Shown: piece by piece, positions 9,248 to 19,268 of the stretch | Layout: every line of letters begins with the position of its first letter | How positions within the stretch are numbered: position 1 is the first letter of the stretch | Source: Chitinophagaceae bacterium | Lineage (GTDB): Bacteria > Bacteroidota > Bacteroidia > Chitinophagales > Chitinophagaceae | Direction of reading: 5' to 3' | Assembly: GCA_947472635.1 (NCBI GenBank) | Contig: CANJDY010000001.1 | Location: forward strand, 1 to 36,171 | DNA length: 36,171 bases | Made by a program: the position numbers and the translations under genes | The notes under the pieces: generated by a model | What the model was told of the DNA's origin: nothing | Seen by the model: the letters and a program-made list of their open reading frames with translations, nothing else | The model's database searches: none

Positions 9248-12091
9248 TCAGGATAAATTCAAAAAAGTGATTAGACTACTACTCATATTTTTAAACTCAT
9301 AATCATTGTTAACCTGTAGAAAAGATAACCACGAAAAATACAATGATTCAAATTGCTGCATTTCGTCAATAGAAAGGTAATGAATGCTCAACTGGAGATG
9401 AGCAGGAGTGTATTCAAGGGCTATTTTATGTAGAAATTTCCTAAAGTTAAGATCTTGAAAACGAGCGGTCCATCCTGGCAAAACAAGACAAATTTGAGAA
9501 TCAAAAATCGATTCATCTACTTCTAATCCATTGGGATATTTAACCAATAATTTGATTCGTTTATTAACAAACTCATAATCATTATTTGAAAATTTTTCAA
9601 AAACGGAAGCTATTTTTAGGTAAATAGTAGATATAACATCATCGTATGCGTTATCCAAGGAAATATTGTTTAACGCAGTGATATGAAAATATTTATTTAG
9701 GATACTCAATTTTTCCTTTATTGATAATTCGTTCATTTCAATTAGTTCCTGAATATACCTCAATAAATTATTTCTATCTGGCATAGAAAGCCAATTCTTA
9801 GATATCAGTAAGGGGTCGATATTGTTTTCATACAAAAACTGAAATCCATAACACAATGAGTTTACATTTGGGCGTAACAGGATGTTTTCAATCATGTGAA
9901 TCCCTTCAGATTGGATACTTAGATTGATAAAATATTGAACTGTATTTTGAATCTTATTTTTCGCATCCGCAATGTTTTTAGTTTTTCCAACTACTCTCCA
10001 CTCCTTTTCATTGGCTTGGTGAAATAGAATGATGAAGTCTTTATTGGTAAATACATCAGGAGAAACTTTAAAATTATCAACATTACAAGCATCTTTAAAA
10101 ATTTGTTCATTTTGAAATTCAAATACTAATAATTCTGATTGTTTTTCAAAATTCTCTTTCAATCTGCCTGATTGAGACTGATTTTTAACAGTAATTACTT
10201 CATCTAACAAAACCAATTTTGAATCAACTACAGATTCCTCCATCGGTTGTCTATTAATATTGATAACTCCTTCATTTTCATTAGATAAAAAATGAAGGGT
10301 GGAATTAAATGGTTTATTTCTTATAAAGAGTAATTTGTACAGCAAATGTAAATAATCAAAAGGTTGATTTTTATCAATGGTATGATAATTAGTTCCTCTA
10401 GCCCTATTGGAACTATAATAAACAATGTTTTGTAAAAATTCAGATTTCCAATGTAGGGTATTGTTGTTTCTTTGAAGGTCTTTGAGTTGATAATAATGTT
10501 CAGATAATTCAACCGGATAATTGTTGAGAGAATAATTAAATCTCGACAACATATGGTCTAAAAATGCATTTTTACGTTCAACATAATCATTGTCGGATTC
10601 AACTAATTTAGTTAAGGTTTGCTGATATTGAGCAACTGCTTTTTCAAATTGTTGTTTTTGAAAATTCCCTCTTTTATCTTTTGGAAGTAAAGTCATAAAA
10701 GAGATTAACTCATTAATTCCTGGAACATCTAAAATAGGCTGTGCAAAATAAGTATGCCGATGTTCGGAATCTATTTTGTATGAAAAAAGCTTGTTTACTG
10801 ATGCCAATTGACTCAAATAATTACCCATGATTTGTTCAAAAACCAATAAATATCCTTTCAGCTGTTTAACTGCTGCTTTACGTTCGTCGGATTCACTATT
10901 GCTAATCCCTTCCCTACCTATTCCATACACTGAAGGAAAATGATGCTGAATGGAATAATATCGAGCAAGTCTTCTATATTGTCCAGTCCGTTTATCAGAA
11001 AAAATAGCATTATATCCATTAAATTTACTTTCATTTTCCTTTACTAATTTCTTATAAAAAGAAGAAAAGTATTGTTTACGAACAATGACATCCACCTCAT
11101 CTCTCAATAATTCAATCGTGGAAAAATCAATCAATGGATTAATGGAACCAAATTCACCCTCTTTTAAAAGTAACGGTTCTTCAGATGTTGTGATTATACC
11201 ATCTGTTATTACCAGACTTATTACATTCAACACACCGAGTACTTTTGCAACCAAACGAATTAAATCAGCAGGTTCAATTTGAGTAGGAAGTTCCTTCAAA
11301 GTATGATCCTTGATAATACCTTTTTTTAAAGTGGGTCCATTAAATATATCAGCGACTTGTTCATTATTTAATATCAGGTCATCGGGAGATGAATAGACGA
11401 TAGAGGGATTAAGGAAATTATTTATCGCCCAATAAATTTCAGCTAGTAATTCTTCCGGGGGCACCTTGCTATCTATGGCAACTTTAGCAATAATTTTTAT
11501 TTTCCTAGGTTCAATAATCTTAAAATGATAAAAATCAGTACCAATCATTCTATTATTTAAAAGTACCTGTTTTACTTTTGTAATAATAGCCTCTTTTTTT
11601 ATTTGTTTTTGGTCTTCGTTTTCATTTTCATTAATTGATTGCCATGCTGTAACAGTAAGCTGTAAACTAACACTCATTAACCCTCGAATAGTAGTTGCAC
11701 CAAATAATTCGTTAGGACCGCTCAACCAAACATTTTGCACTTCCTCTACTTGGTCTATTACCAATTTCCTGTAATCATTGATCAGTACAGGATGGGTGTT
11801 TAAGATTTGAACAGGTAAGTGAAAGGATTGATCATCATAATCAATAGCCCCGCTTGCATCAGAAAGAATGTCTGTTATAGAAAACCCTGTTCTGTAAGAA
11901 AGATCGGTCAATGCAAAGCAAAGAGCTTCTAGAATAGTAATACCAGGATCGTGAAGGTTATAGTCAGTCCATTCAGCACCTGAATATTTTTGAACATCAG
12001 CCAATGCTTCTTCTCTTAGTTTATCGAAATTCATCGATAAATCTGAAACTTCCTTTTCAATTACATTCGATATTTGGGGAACGTCATTCAT
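9248..12091 (-). CDS. Baseplate wedge protein, Afp12-like
   Basis: 947 aa. Near the N-terminus (residues 41-70) it has WTDYNLHDPGITILEALCFA followed by LTDLSYRTGF, the signature of large contractile-tail baseplate proteins (DPGITxLE...YR). By position between the Afp11-like gene and the tape measure, it corresponds to Afp12 (gp7-like wedge). The rest is long, largely helical and beta-mixed sequence without motifs I can name. The ATG at 12091 lies 15 bases after the preceding stop, and the TGA is followed at once by the GTG of the tape-measure gene. It should form the baseplate rim with the Afp11-like and gp25-like proteins. The Afp11/Afp12 assignment rests on gene order as much as on sequence. 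Confidence 0.78.
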   Translation of the reverse strand: MNDVPQISNVIEKEVSDLSMNFDKLREEALADVQKYSGAEWTDYNLHDPGITILEALCFALTDLSYRTGFSITDILSDASGAIDYDDQSFHLPVQILNTHPVLINDYRKLVIDQVEEVQNVWLSGPNELFGATTIRGLMSVSLQLTVTAWQSINENENEDQKQIKKEAIITKVKQVLLNNRMIGTDFYHFKIIEPRKIKIIAKVAIDSKVPPEELLAEIYWAINNFLNPSIVYSSPDDLILNNEQVADIFNGPTLKKGIIKDHTLKELPTQIEPADLIRLVAKVLGVLNVISLVITDGIITTSEEPLLLKEGEFGSINPLIDFSTIELLRDEVDVIVRKQYFSSFYKKLVKENESKFNGYNAIFSDKRTGQYRRLARYYSIQHHFPSVYGIGREGISNSESDERKAAVKQLKGYLLVFEQIMGNYLSQLASVNKLFSYKIDSEHRHTYFAQPILDVPGINELISFMTLLPKDKRGNFQKQQFEKAVAQYQQTLTKLVESDNDYVERKNAFLDHMLSRFNYSLNNYPVELSEHYYQLKDLQRNNNTLHWKSEFLQNIVYYSSNRARGTNYHTIDKNQPFDYLHLLYKLLFIRNKPFNSTLHFLSNENEGVININRQPMEESVVDSKLVLLDEVITVKNQSQSGRLKENFEKQSELLVFEFQNEQIFKDACNVDNFKVSPDVFTNKDFIILFHQANEKEWRVVGKTKNIADAKNKIQNTVQYFINLSIQSEGIHMIENILLRPNVNSLCYGFQFLYENNIDPLLISKNWLSMPDRNNLLRYIQELIEMNELSIKEKLSILNKYFHITALNNISLDNAYDDVISTIYLKIASVFEKFSNNDYEFVNKRIKLLVKYPNGLEVDESIFDSQICLVLPGWTARFQDLNFRKFLHKIALEYTPAHLQLSIHYLSIDEMQQFESLYFSWLSFLQVNNDYEFKNMSSSLITFLNLS

Positions 12092-12105
12092 AATCGAATA
12101 TTAGC

Positions 12106-12888
12106 TTAATAAAAATATTCCTCAGGTAACATCATTTCATCATCCCACAAATTAGTAATTCGATAATAAACCTGCGTTTCGTCCCCATAATTTCTATAGG
12201 TTTTAATTTGAAGATCGTAGTTATAAGTTCCAAAAGATTTCCATCGGATACATAATTTATTCCAAAACATACCATAATGTGCACGAGTATACTTTATTTT
12301 ATTTTTGGAAAAACCAAAAGTAGACAAAGCGTGCGCATGAAGAATTGCAAATCTGCCTGAAGTTTTTTTTCCGGTACGAGCAATTAATTCAAAAGCATGG
12401 CAATTGTTTAACCCCTTCACCACCGAATGCCATTTTCCATTGGCAGGAATATAACCTGCACGATAGCTTCCAGTTCGGCCATTCATTGAAACAAAACCAT
12501 CAACATCTAACCTCATTCCATTTTCCCTTCTTTTTCCTATCCCTAAACTTCCATCCTCGTCAAAGAAAAATGATTTTTTATCAGCCTCATCCTTATCATC
12601 ACCTACGTTGGGTTTAAGTTTAAAACTATAAGAACCAGTATCGTCTACTTCAATGTGAAAAAAAGGCTCTAAATCATCAACACTTTTAAAAAAAGTAATT
12701 AATTTATTTGAAATACCAGATGAACTCAGAACAAGTCCATTTTCAGCATCTTTATTGAAACCATCATCCTGCTTATTAATGAGTGAATCAATTAAAAAAG
12801 AAAAATGCTTCTCATTGGGAATACTTCCATTCTTAAAGAAGTTTTTGAGGTGTTCCCGATCGTATATCTTATTTTTTGAAAATGACAT
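12106..12888 (-). CDS. Conserved eCIS-linked protein, possible fibre or receptor-binding subunit
   Basis: 260 aa, inserted between the two large baseplate genes. The N-terminal ~60 residues (KNKIYDREHLKNFFKNGSIP then HFSFLIDSLINKQDDGF) form a helical segment that looks like a docking region. The middle resembles phage fibre-type wording (LGIGKRRENGMRLDVDGFVS). The last ~120 residues are beta-rich with conserved-looking aromatic and histidine positions (CHAFELIARTGKK, GRFAILHAHALSTFGFSK, RAHYGMFWNKLCIRWKSFG). No Afp13-like tail fibre is seen elsewhere in the cluster, so this could fill that role. That is inference; a baseplate scaffold is also possible. Only 2 bases separate its ATG from the upstream stop. 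Confidence 0.6.
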   Translation of the reverse strand: MSFSKNKIYDREHLKNFFKNGSIPNEKHFSFLIDSLINKQDDGFNKDAENGLVLSSSGISNKLITFFKSVDDLEPFFHIEVDDTGSYSFKLKPNVGDDKDEADKKSFFFDEDGSLGIGKRRENGMRLDVDGFVSMNGRTGSYRAGYIPANGKWHSVVKGLNNCHAFELIARTGKKTSGRFAILHAHALSTFGFSKNKIKYTRAHYGMFWNKLCIRWKSFGTYNYDLQIKTYRNYGDETQVYYRITNLWDDEMMLPEEYFY

Positions 12889-12890
12889 TA

Positions 12891-15800
12891 TTACAATTTC
12901 AGTGTTAAGGTAAAAGTAGGTAATTTGGTTTGAATTTTTGTCTGCTGGTCTACACTTATTTGTTTGAGTCCATCAGAAAGTATTAGTTCTTTTCCTAATT
13001 TGAAGTTGCTAATACCTGAAACTGACACAGGAAAAAACTTTTCAGCATTTACAATTTTTATGATATGGTCTACCATAGGAACTAACAGTGCCCCAGAAAT
13101 TGTAGCACTAATTGATTCAGTAGGCTGCAAAGCAGTATCATACATAAAATTGAGTAATTGATTGGATTGAGGATCTTTTTGTTTGTAAAAATGCAATAAC
13201 GACACTCCAGTCACATAATTAACGTAAGGTCGTTTTTTAATAAAATTAATTAAATCGTTTACATAAATAACACGTCCTTCTTTATAATTAGAAACATTAC
13301 TATTACTTAACCACGGAGAAATAAAATGAATAATCTCTTCATTTAATCGGTTAACATTTGCATTCATTTTTTGATTCAACCTGCTATCTTCAAACTGGAC
13401 GCAACATTTTACCTTTATAAACTCATAAACCGGATTGGTTACCACAAATTTAATAGAGGCTGGGAGGAGTCCTCTAACATAGGAGGTTATGATATGCAAT
13501 TCTGCATAATCAACAGAAGGCAACTGATTTTCATCATACTGAGTTATTGGTTTTAATCCTGGAACTACCATGATTAATACATCCATATCCTCCATTAGCA
13601 AATCTATTTGACGTCCATTGGCCATACATTGAACATAAGCTAAAGTGGGGAAATGGTTTAAAATTGCTTGAGTAAGGTCTCTAGTAGTGATGAACCGATT
13701 TTTTGATCGAAGCAATTCTCCAACACGGGTATTGAATTGAGTACTAGTTTCTCCCATTACCCCCCCAAAAGAGGTATATGGCTGAAAAATTTGATCAATC
13801 TCTGGAAAATGAGTCTCAGTTTGACTGATTGAACTGGCAGGTAAAGAAAGTAAATGAAAATCGCCCGAATTGTTGACCCTTTCAACAACAACCGCGTTGG
13901 TAAACAATGAATTCAATTCCATACTATAATTCAAATTGCCAGTAACTTGGGCAGAAATCCAATATATATCCTTCGCTAAAATTGTATTATCATTAGTAAT
14001 ATTAGGTGGTAGTTGAATGGTTACAATACCCGATTTAATAAAACCATCCGTAGTGTCGCCTAAAACATGAATAGAAGGAAAAGGTAGCCACTTATTTTTT
14101 TGAAGAAAACACCAAGAAATACCTGACTTACCAATGATGCTGTGGGTAGGTTTAAAATCCTTTAATTCAAAAAAAAGACTCAATTCATCAGAAGGGGCAA
14201 TGTTTTTGAATCCCAAGTAAAATTGACGGTTGAAAGAAAATTCTGGAATTAATTTAAAAAAAGACTGCTTTGGGTTTGGATATACTAAATCGTATCCAAA
14301 AGGGTGTACATGAATAAAACAAATGTCTGTTTCAAACTTTTCATCAATCAATCCCCTATTCAAAATATCCACTGATTCAAGTCGGTAACTGACATTGATA
14401 GATTTAATAAAAGGAGTAAACGGTTCCTTTGGCATTTCTCTTTTTGACACAAATTTTTTTGAATTGTGAATTGTCGTATCAGAGAATAACTTGGGATAAA
14501 TTTTATGCCCAAAAGGATCCGTAGGAGAAATCAATTGAACTCTAATAATTCCTTTCTGAGCTTTTTGGGTAATTTGTTCCGATTCCTTTTCTAAGGACAT
14601 GTCATTAGAAAATTTTAATTTTCCAAAATCTACCTGTTGAATTTTAGTAAATGGTTTCAATAATCCAATAGAATCATCTTTTCGATGGGATTCAAATAGC
14701 TTGAATTGTTGCTGTTCAGTAACATCTGGTTTAAACTTCCCCATCTCCATTGCACTAACCCCTACCTCAAAAGAATCATTATCTGTATGTTGACCATACG
14801 CTTTATAATACTCTTTAAATCCCCCTTCATTAGAAGGCAAATTGAACCATTCAATTTGCAAAGAGAAATCATTGGTAAACTTATTAAATATGTTTTCATT
14901 TTGAATGTCGAAGTAAGCATTTTCTGATGGCTGAGGACCAAAGGGAGTAAAAGGATTATCCGTGCTAATCAATCCAAGATTATTGGATAAGATAAACTGG
15001 CTATTTTCACTCACGTTCATATCAAATCCAATCCTATCAATAACCAGACCTTTCAAAAAAGAATATGCATTGTGAAAAGAATGAGGGTTGATAGAAAAAT
15101 ACAATAACGGAATGGAAGCAGGATATTCACCCGTGTGAATAGAACTTTTATAGACACTAATAGCAGGTTGATCTTCCCGAAGTTGAAAATTATAAGAAAT
15201 CACTCGTTCGGCAGAAGCAGTCAAATCACATTTGACACTAAAATAATCTAAATCAAACCAACCATGCTCAGTGGTAATTGAAATATTAAAGGCAGCTTTA
15301 AATAAATCATTTGCCACCACTTTTTCATTTTTACCAATCAGTTTACTAAAAGACTGAACATAATTTTTCAATAGATCAAAAGAGTTCTCAGACAAATAAA
15401 GATGAAGGCTAAATGTTCGTTTGCCACTAGGCTGGTATAAAATTTCGGAGCCCACTAAAAAACCATATTTCGCATTTTCCATTGCACTTGCTGCACTTGA
15501 TAAAACAGTAGGGTCTTCGCCAAATAAAGACACTCCATTATTATTTATATTTTCCAGCAATTGCAATTTTTCTACATCATAAGAACTTTGATAAACTATT
15601 TTTTCAGATAACCCGACTGAATCTCCCCCCCCATTCACAAGTGGGTCAGCACTGATTAAAATATTGTAAAAAGAAACTAATTGAGCCTGATTTAAAACTG
15701 TATCCTTAATAGACCTATATAGATATTTCTTCTCTAATTCAGGAAATTCAGCAATAAACAAAGTATCTTTTTTAAGCAAGTATTCAGTAATACTATTACC

Positions 15801-16703
15801 AATCGTTACTATTAAATGGGTGCTGTCTACTTGCTGTTGGGCAGGCAACTGCCCTAAAATTTGTTGGTAATAAAAATCAAGATGCCTTTTGGGTAATAAA
15901 TTGATTTTATCTTGTAGATGTTGATATAATTTTAAAAAAGACTTCACAACACCTAAATGAGGTTCATAAAAAACTTCTAAGTTTTGCAAAACTTTTTTCA
16001 ACAAATATTTACCATTGCTCAAGTAGTAAGCATACTTACCTTGTACATCTCCAAAAAACACTTCCAACTTGGATAAAGCATAAATAATTTTACCCTTTAT
16101 AGCATCTTGGGAATCAAATTCGAAATGAGAAGGAACAAAACTTTCATCCTGTTGAATTTCTAAAATTGGCCAATGTTCGGTAGAGAATACTACGCCTTTA
16201 ACTTGCAAAAGATCTTCTCTCCAAATAAAGAGTTGTTTGTATAAATGAATGATGTCATTATCCTGCCATCCTTCCTCAGGATTTGCAGCCAAGGGTTGAA
16301 TGATTTTGGAAATTCTTTCATAAGTTGCATGCATTTCCATAATCAACTGGTACAAAAAAATAAATATTTTTTCTAGCGTAACAATTTGTTCGGTAACATT
16401 AGGGGTGGCTCGAATATAATCACTTAGTTTGTCATAAGTGAAATTGAAAGAATAAACATTGATGTCATTGAGGATAGAAAGTAAAAGATGAGGGTTTGCA
16501 CTAAAAAAAAATTGCCAGTCCCCCTCTTTTTTATTACCGAGATTATAATAATTTATAGTTGAGGAAAACCGATAGATAAAACTAAGCAATTCACTTTCGG
16601 TTTTTTCATCAATTTGAACAAATGTATCCCCCTGCTCAGGCAAAATCCTAGCTAGTTGGCTTAAACCACTGTTAACATCAAAGGTATATCTCGTTCTTTT
16701 CAT
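12891..16703 (-). CDS. Large baseplate protein, Afp11/gp6-like
   Basis: 1270 aa. The C-terminal third (residues ~978-1034) contains GGVMGETSTQFNTRVGELLR then SKNRFITTRDLTQAILNHFP, a pattern typical of baseplate J/gp6-type proteins in Bacteroidota injection systems, followed by a region like the C-terminal gp6 dimerisation part. The N-terminal ~350 residues are helical (FFFSANPHLLLSILNDIN...). In Afp/PVC particles Afp11 makes the inner baseplate wedge that clamps the spike and starts sheath assembly. Its position right after the gp25-like gene fits that role. The ATG at 16703 lies 24 bases after the gp25 stop. No repeats or frameshifts are apparent. Confidence 0.78.
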   Translation of the reverse strand: MKRTRYTFDVNSGLSQLARILPEQGDTFVQIDEKTESELLSFIYRFSSTINYYNLGNKKEGDWQFFFSANPHLLLSILNDINVYSFNFTYDKLSDYIRATPNVTEQIVTLEKIFIFLYQLIMEMHATYERISKIIQPLAANPEEGWQDNDIIHLYKQLFIWREDLLQVKGVVFSTEHWPILEIQQDESFVPSHFEFDSQDAIKGKIIYALSKLEVFFGDVQGKYAYYLSNGKYLLKKVLQNLEVFYEPHLGVVKSFLKLYQHLQDKINLLPKRHLDFYYQQILGQLPAQQQVDSTHLIVTIGNSITEYLLKKDTLFIAEFPELEKKYLYRSIKDTVLNQAQLVSFYNILISADPLVNGGGDSVGLSEKIVYQSSYDVEKLQLLENINNNGVSLFGEDPTVLSSAASAMENAKYGFLVGSEILYQPSGKRTFSLHLYLSENSFDLLKNYVQSFSKLIGKNEKVVANDLFKAAFNISITTEHGWFDLDYFSVKCDLTASAERVISYNFQLREDQPAISVYKSSIHTGEYPASIPLLYFSINPHSFHNAYSFLKGLVIDRIGFDMNVSENSQFILSNNLGLISTDNPFTPFGPQPSENAYFDIQNENIFNKFTNDFSLQIEWFNLPSNEGGFKEYYKAYGQHTDNDSFEVGVSAMEMGKFKPDVTEQQQFKLFESHRKDDSIGLLKPFTKIQQVDFGKLKFSNDMSLEKESEQITQKAQKGIIRVQLISPTDPFGHKIYPKLFSDTTIHNSKKFVSKREMPKEPFTPFIKSINVSYRLESVDILNRGLIDEKFETDICFIHVHPFGYDLVYPNPKQSFFKLIPEFSFNRQFYLGFKNIAPSDELSLFFELKDFKPTHSIIGKSGISWCFLQKNKWLPFPSIHVLGDTTDGFIKSGIVTIQLPPNITNDNTILAKDIYWISAQVTGNLNYSMELNSLFTNAVVVERVNNSGDFHLLSLPASSISQTETHFPEIDQIFQPYTSFGGVMGETSTQFNTRVGELLRSKNRFITTRDLTQAILNHFPTLAYVQCMANGRQIDLLMEDMDVLIMVVPGLKPITQYDENQLPSVDYAELHIITSYVRGLLPASIKFVVTNPVYEFIKVKCCVQFEDSRLNQKMNANVNRLNEEIIHFISPWLSNSNVSNYKEGRVIYVNDLINFIKKRPYVNYVTGVSLLHFYKQKDPQSNQLLNFMYDTALQPTESISATISGALLVPMVDHIIKIVNAEKFFPVSVSGISNFKLGKELILSDGLKQISVDQQTKIQTKLPTFTLTLKL

Positions 16704-16726
16704 ATTGCTAGTTTTGAATAGGACTA

Positions 16727-17143
16727 CTAACCTAAATTGGTACCTTCCAACATATAATAAGGAAAGACTAAATTATGTCTGGAATTGGTGATGATAATTT
16801 TATAATTCAAACGCAAAACAATGACACCGTCATTATAATTATGCTCAACCAATTCTACATTTTCGAACCTTATTCTTGGCTCAAATTTCAGCAATGCGCC
16901 ACTGATAATATCCTCAATTTGAAGGAGTGCACCATCATCAATATTTTCAAAATTCATTCGTTTTAGTCTGCATCCAAATTCAGGTTGCATTAATCTTTCA
17001 CCAGGATAAGTGCCTAAAATAATACGAATACTGGAAATGATATCTTTATCATTTTCTTCCATCTGTACGCCCAAATTCAATTTGTCAAATACAGGTGGAA
17101 AAGACCAACCTTTACCTAAAAAGCTTTTCAATTGCTTAGCCAT
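16727..17143 (-). CDS. gp25-like baseplate wedge protein (Afp9-like)
   Basis: 138 aa from the ATG at 17143 (MAKQLKSFLGKGWSFPPVF). The core GTYPGERLMQPEFGCRLKRM is the conserved gp25/lysozyme-like wedge signature (an EPR-type loop, here written as QPEFG), found in phage T4 gp25, TssE and Afp9. Such proteins connect the baseplate to the first sheath ring. The open frame extends ten residues upstream to a TTG at 17173 inside the PAAR gene, but the ATG is the better start and leaves a 22-base gap. In Afp the order is gp25 then PAAR; here it is reversed. Confidence 0.9.
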   Translation of the reverse strand: MAKQLKSFLGKGWSFPPVFDKLNLGVQMEENDKDIISSIRIILGTYPGERLMQPEFGCRLKRMNFENIDDGALLQIEDIISGALLKFEPRIRFENVELVEHNYNDGVIVLRLNYKIIITNSRHNLVFPYYMLEGTNLG

Positions 17144-17165
17144 AATTTTGAAGCAGGTTAATAAA

Positions 17166-17456
17166 TTATCCAATTAAAACAGTGGGCATACCAAACATCA
17201 CAAAACCACCATGATCGGTGGAATCCCCCAATCTTACCGCCTTTTTACCTTCAATTTTAACCGTTTCAGAACCTTGTTTTAGCGAGTCTGGTGGCCCAAT
17301 ACAAAGTGCTTTATCGCCTACCAAAGCCGCTGACCAACCACCAATTTTCACTGTCTTGGCCCCAGGACCGAGTATAGGACCTCCTATATGTGGAATTGGT
17401 CCGGTTGTTTTTGTACAAAGGTGTAAATCGAACACCCTAGCTGCTGGCATACCCAT
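17166..17456 (-). CDS. PAAR-domain spike tip protein (Afp10-like)
   Basis: 96 aa, essentially one PAAR domain: MPAARVFDLHLC at the start, IGGPILGPGAKTVKIGGWSA and the ending DSTDHGGFVMFGMPTVLIG. PAAR proteins fold into a small zinc-stabilised cone that sharpens the VgrG spike, with His and Cys residues as likely ligands (H12, C14, H86 region). There is no C-terminal extension, so it carries no fused effector. It follows the spike gene with a 12-base gap, consistent with co-production of spike and tip. Confidence 0.92.
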   Translation of the reverse strand: MGMPAARVFDLHLCTKTTGPIPHIGGPILGPGAKTVKIGGWSAALVGDKALCIGPPDSLKQGSETVKIEGKKAVRLGDSTDHGGFVMFGMPTVLIG

Positions 17457-17468
17457 CGTATTATTTTT

Positions 17469-19265
17469 TTAATTTATATTTACCAATCCTCCCTTTATTA
17501 CAATTGTGCCAGAGGAGGTTAATTGTGCTCCACTAGTCCCCTTAGCTGTTAAAGCAGCTTTTGCCTCAAGTTTAACATTTAATCCTGAAATAGCAGCATC
17601 TTGCTTAGCGGTAAGGGTAAGGCCACTGGTGGCATCCAAAACGATGTTTCCTTTTGCGGTAAGCTTAAGATCTTTTGCGCTTGTAAGCGTAATTCCAGTA
17701 CTATCCATCATAATAGAATTACTATTTTGGTCTACAATTGAAATCTTTTTGGCTTTATCATCAATAGTAATCGAATTTTTTCCCGGTGTACTAATGGTAA
17801 TAATTTTATTTTGGTCATCAAAGTTGATTTTTAACTTGGCTTTTGTTTGAATCTCTTTGATATAGTTATTTTCATCTGCAGGAACATTGGCTGGTACATT
17901 TTTACCATATAAAGAGCCTAAAATAACAGGGTTTCTAGGATCATTCTCCAAAAAACCTACCACTACTTCATCCCCAATTTCTGGTAGAAAGCCAGCACCT
18001 GCAGTACTTGTAGCATAAAAATTAGAATACCTAGCCCATAACCCTGTTTTAGTGATGGCATTGGTTTGCAATAAAACCAATATTCTATAAAGTGACTGGG
18101 GGTCTTTTGACAATTGCTTTACTTTTCCGATTTGCAATCCTGATATTGCAGGTAATTGCCCAGTGGCAGACGGATAATTAAAATTTAATTTTTCATGAAT
18201 AAATCGCTCTTCTAGACCAAATTGAACTGTTGTTTCCCAGGTTTCCCCTGCAACGATATTGTGGGTAACACCCGTTACATAAGCACTACCATTAAACTTC
18301 TCTCCCACTCCCTCCAATGTGATGATATCACCCGTTTTAACAACTGAGTTGCCTATATAAGTTACTTCACCACGAATGGCGGCTAACCTGTATTTCAACA
18401 AAGATGCATCAGCCCATGCTTTTAATTCAGCCGAAGACATCAAGGTATTGGAGATTAAAGAAAGTTTTTTTTGTTTCAAGGAACTGGAAAGAGATTTAGG
18501 GGTTAAATTCCCTTGTGCACTCATGGTGGGTTCAGCAGCAGCCGACTTGATCAATGCCATAGTTTTGATATCCCAACCAGAAGCCTCTAATGTTGGTGGC
18601 TGCCATTCCGCACTCACCTCACCTTTAAAAGAAATTATTGAACTACCGTAAGCAACTCTGAGTACAGGATAAGCACTAAAAATGGGCTTAGCAACTTTTA
18701 TAGATGTTCCATCCATTGTAATTAGTAATCCATTATAATCTGCACGAGATCTAATAAAATCCCAATCGGTTGCTAATTTTTGCATTAACACCTCATAAGT
18801 AATGGAAGTACTGTCAACACTGGCTGTAACACCATATGTAGTCAATATGGATTGAATAATTTGGCTATCCGTTTTGGTATGGAATTCTTCCTCCGTACGA
18901 TTATAGGTAGCCGTTACCAATTGGTGTTTACAAAGTAAATTTAATCGCAGCGGATTAGATGCATTGATCTCTATTCCTTGTTGAACAATCAAGCCCTTGA
19001 AAATAATTTCTTCTGAATTGCTATCGTAAGCGATTGAAATGGTAATGGTACTTCCGGGAATAAAACCGGATTCATCAATTGAGGGAATAGAAGATTGTGA
19101 AGGATCTTCCCCTACCAACCCAATTTCTGCATAAGAAATTTGGTTAATCGAATGCTGAACCAAAATCGAATTTACACCATAGATATCACTCACCACAGAT
19201 CCATTGATGGTGATAGTAATCCTAATACTACCTGCTTCGATATCATCTCCCGGATTGACAGGCAT
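17469..19265 (-). CDS. VgrG-like central spike protein (Afp8-like, gp27-gp5 fusion)
   Basis: 598 aa. Residues 1 to ~370 form the gp27-like hub (EEEFHTKTDSQIIQSILTTY, ATDWDFIRSRADYNGLLI). Residues ~378-448 are a gp5-like OB fold (GFLPEIGDEVVVGFLENDPR then NPVILGSLYG). From ~460 to the end there are repeated alternating strands (IVLDATSGLTLTAKQDAAIS...), consistent with a trimeric beta-helix spike. No lysozyme or toxin domain is fused. The protein should trimerise at the baseplate centre and be capped by the PAAR protein encoded just downstream. The ATG at 19265 is 3 bases after the preceding stop. Confidence 0.92.
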   Translation of the reverse strand: MPVNPGDDIEAGSIRITITINGSVVSDIYGVNSILVQHSINQISYAEIGLVGEDPSQSSIPSIDESGFIPGSTITISIAYDSNSEEIIFKGLIVQQGIEINASNPLRLNLLCKHQLVTATYNRTEEEFHTKTDSQIIQSILTTYGVTASVDSTSITYEVLMQKLATDWDFIRSRADYNGLLITMDGTSIKVAKPIFSAYPVLRVAYGSSIISFKGEVSAEWQPPTLEASGWDIKTMALIKSAAAEPTMSAQGNLTPKSLSSSLKQKKLSLISNTLMSSAELKAWADASLLKYRLAAIRGEVTYIGNSVVKTGDIITLEGVGEKFNGSAYVTGVTHNIVAGETWETTVQFGLEERFIHEKLNFNYPSATGQLPAISGLQIGKVKQLSKDPQSLYRILVLLQTNAITKTGLWARYSNFYATSTAGAGFLPEIGDEVVVGFLENDPRNPVILGSLYGKNVPANVPADENNYIKEIQTKAKLKINFDDQNKIITISTPGKNSITIDDKAKKISIVDQNSNSIMMDSTGITLTSAKDLKLTAKGNIVLDATSGLTLTAKQDAAISGLNVKLEAKAALTAKGTSGAQLTSSGTIVIKGGLVNIN

Positions 19266-19268
19266 ATA

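Noticed and set aside
17144..17173. Upstream TTG start of the gp25-like gene overlapping the PAAR gene
   Set aside because: ATG at 17143 gives the normal gp25 start and avoids the overlap.
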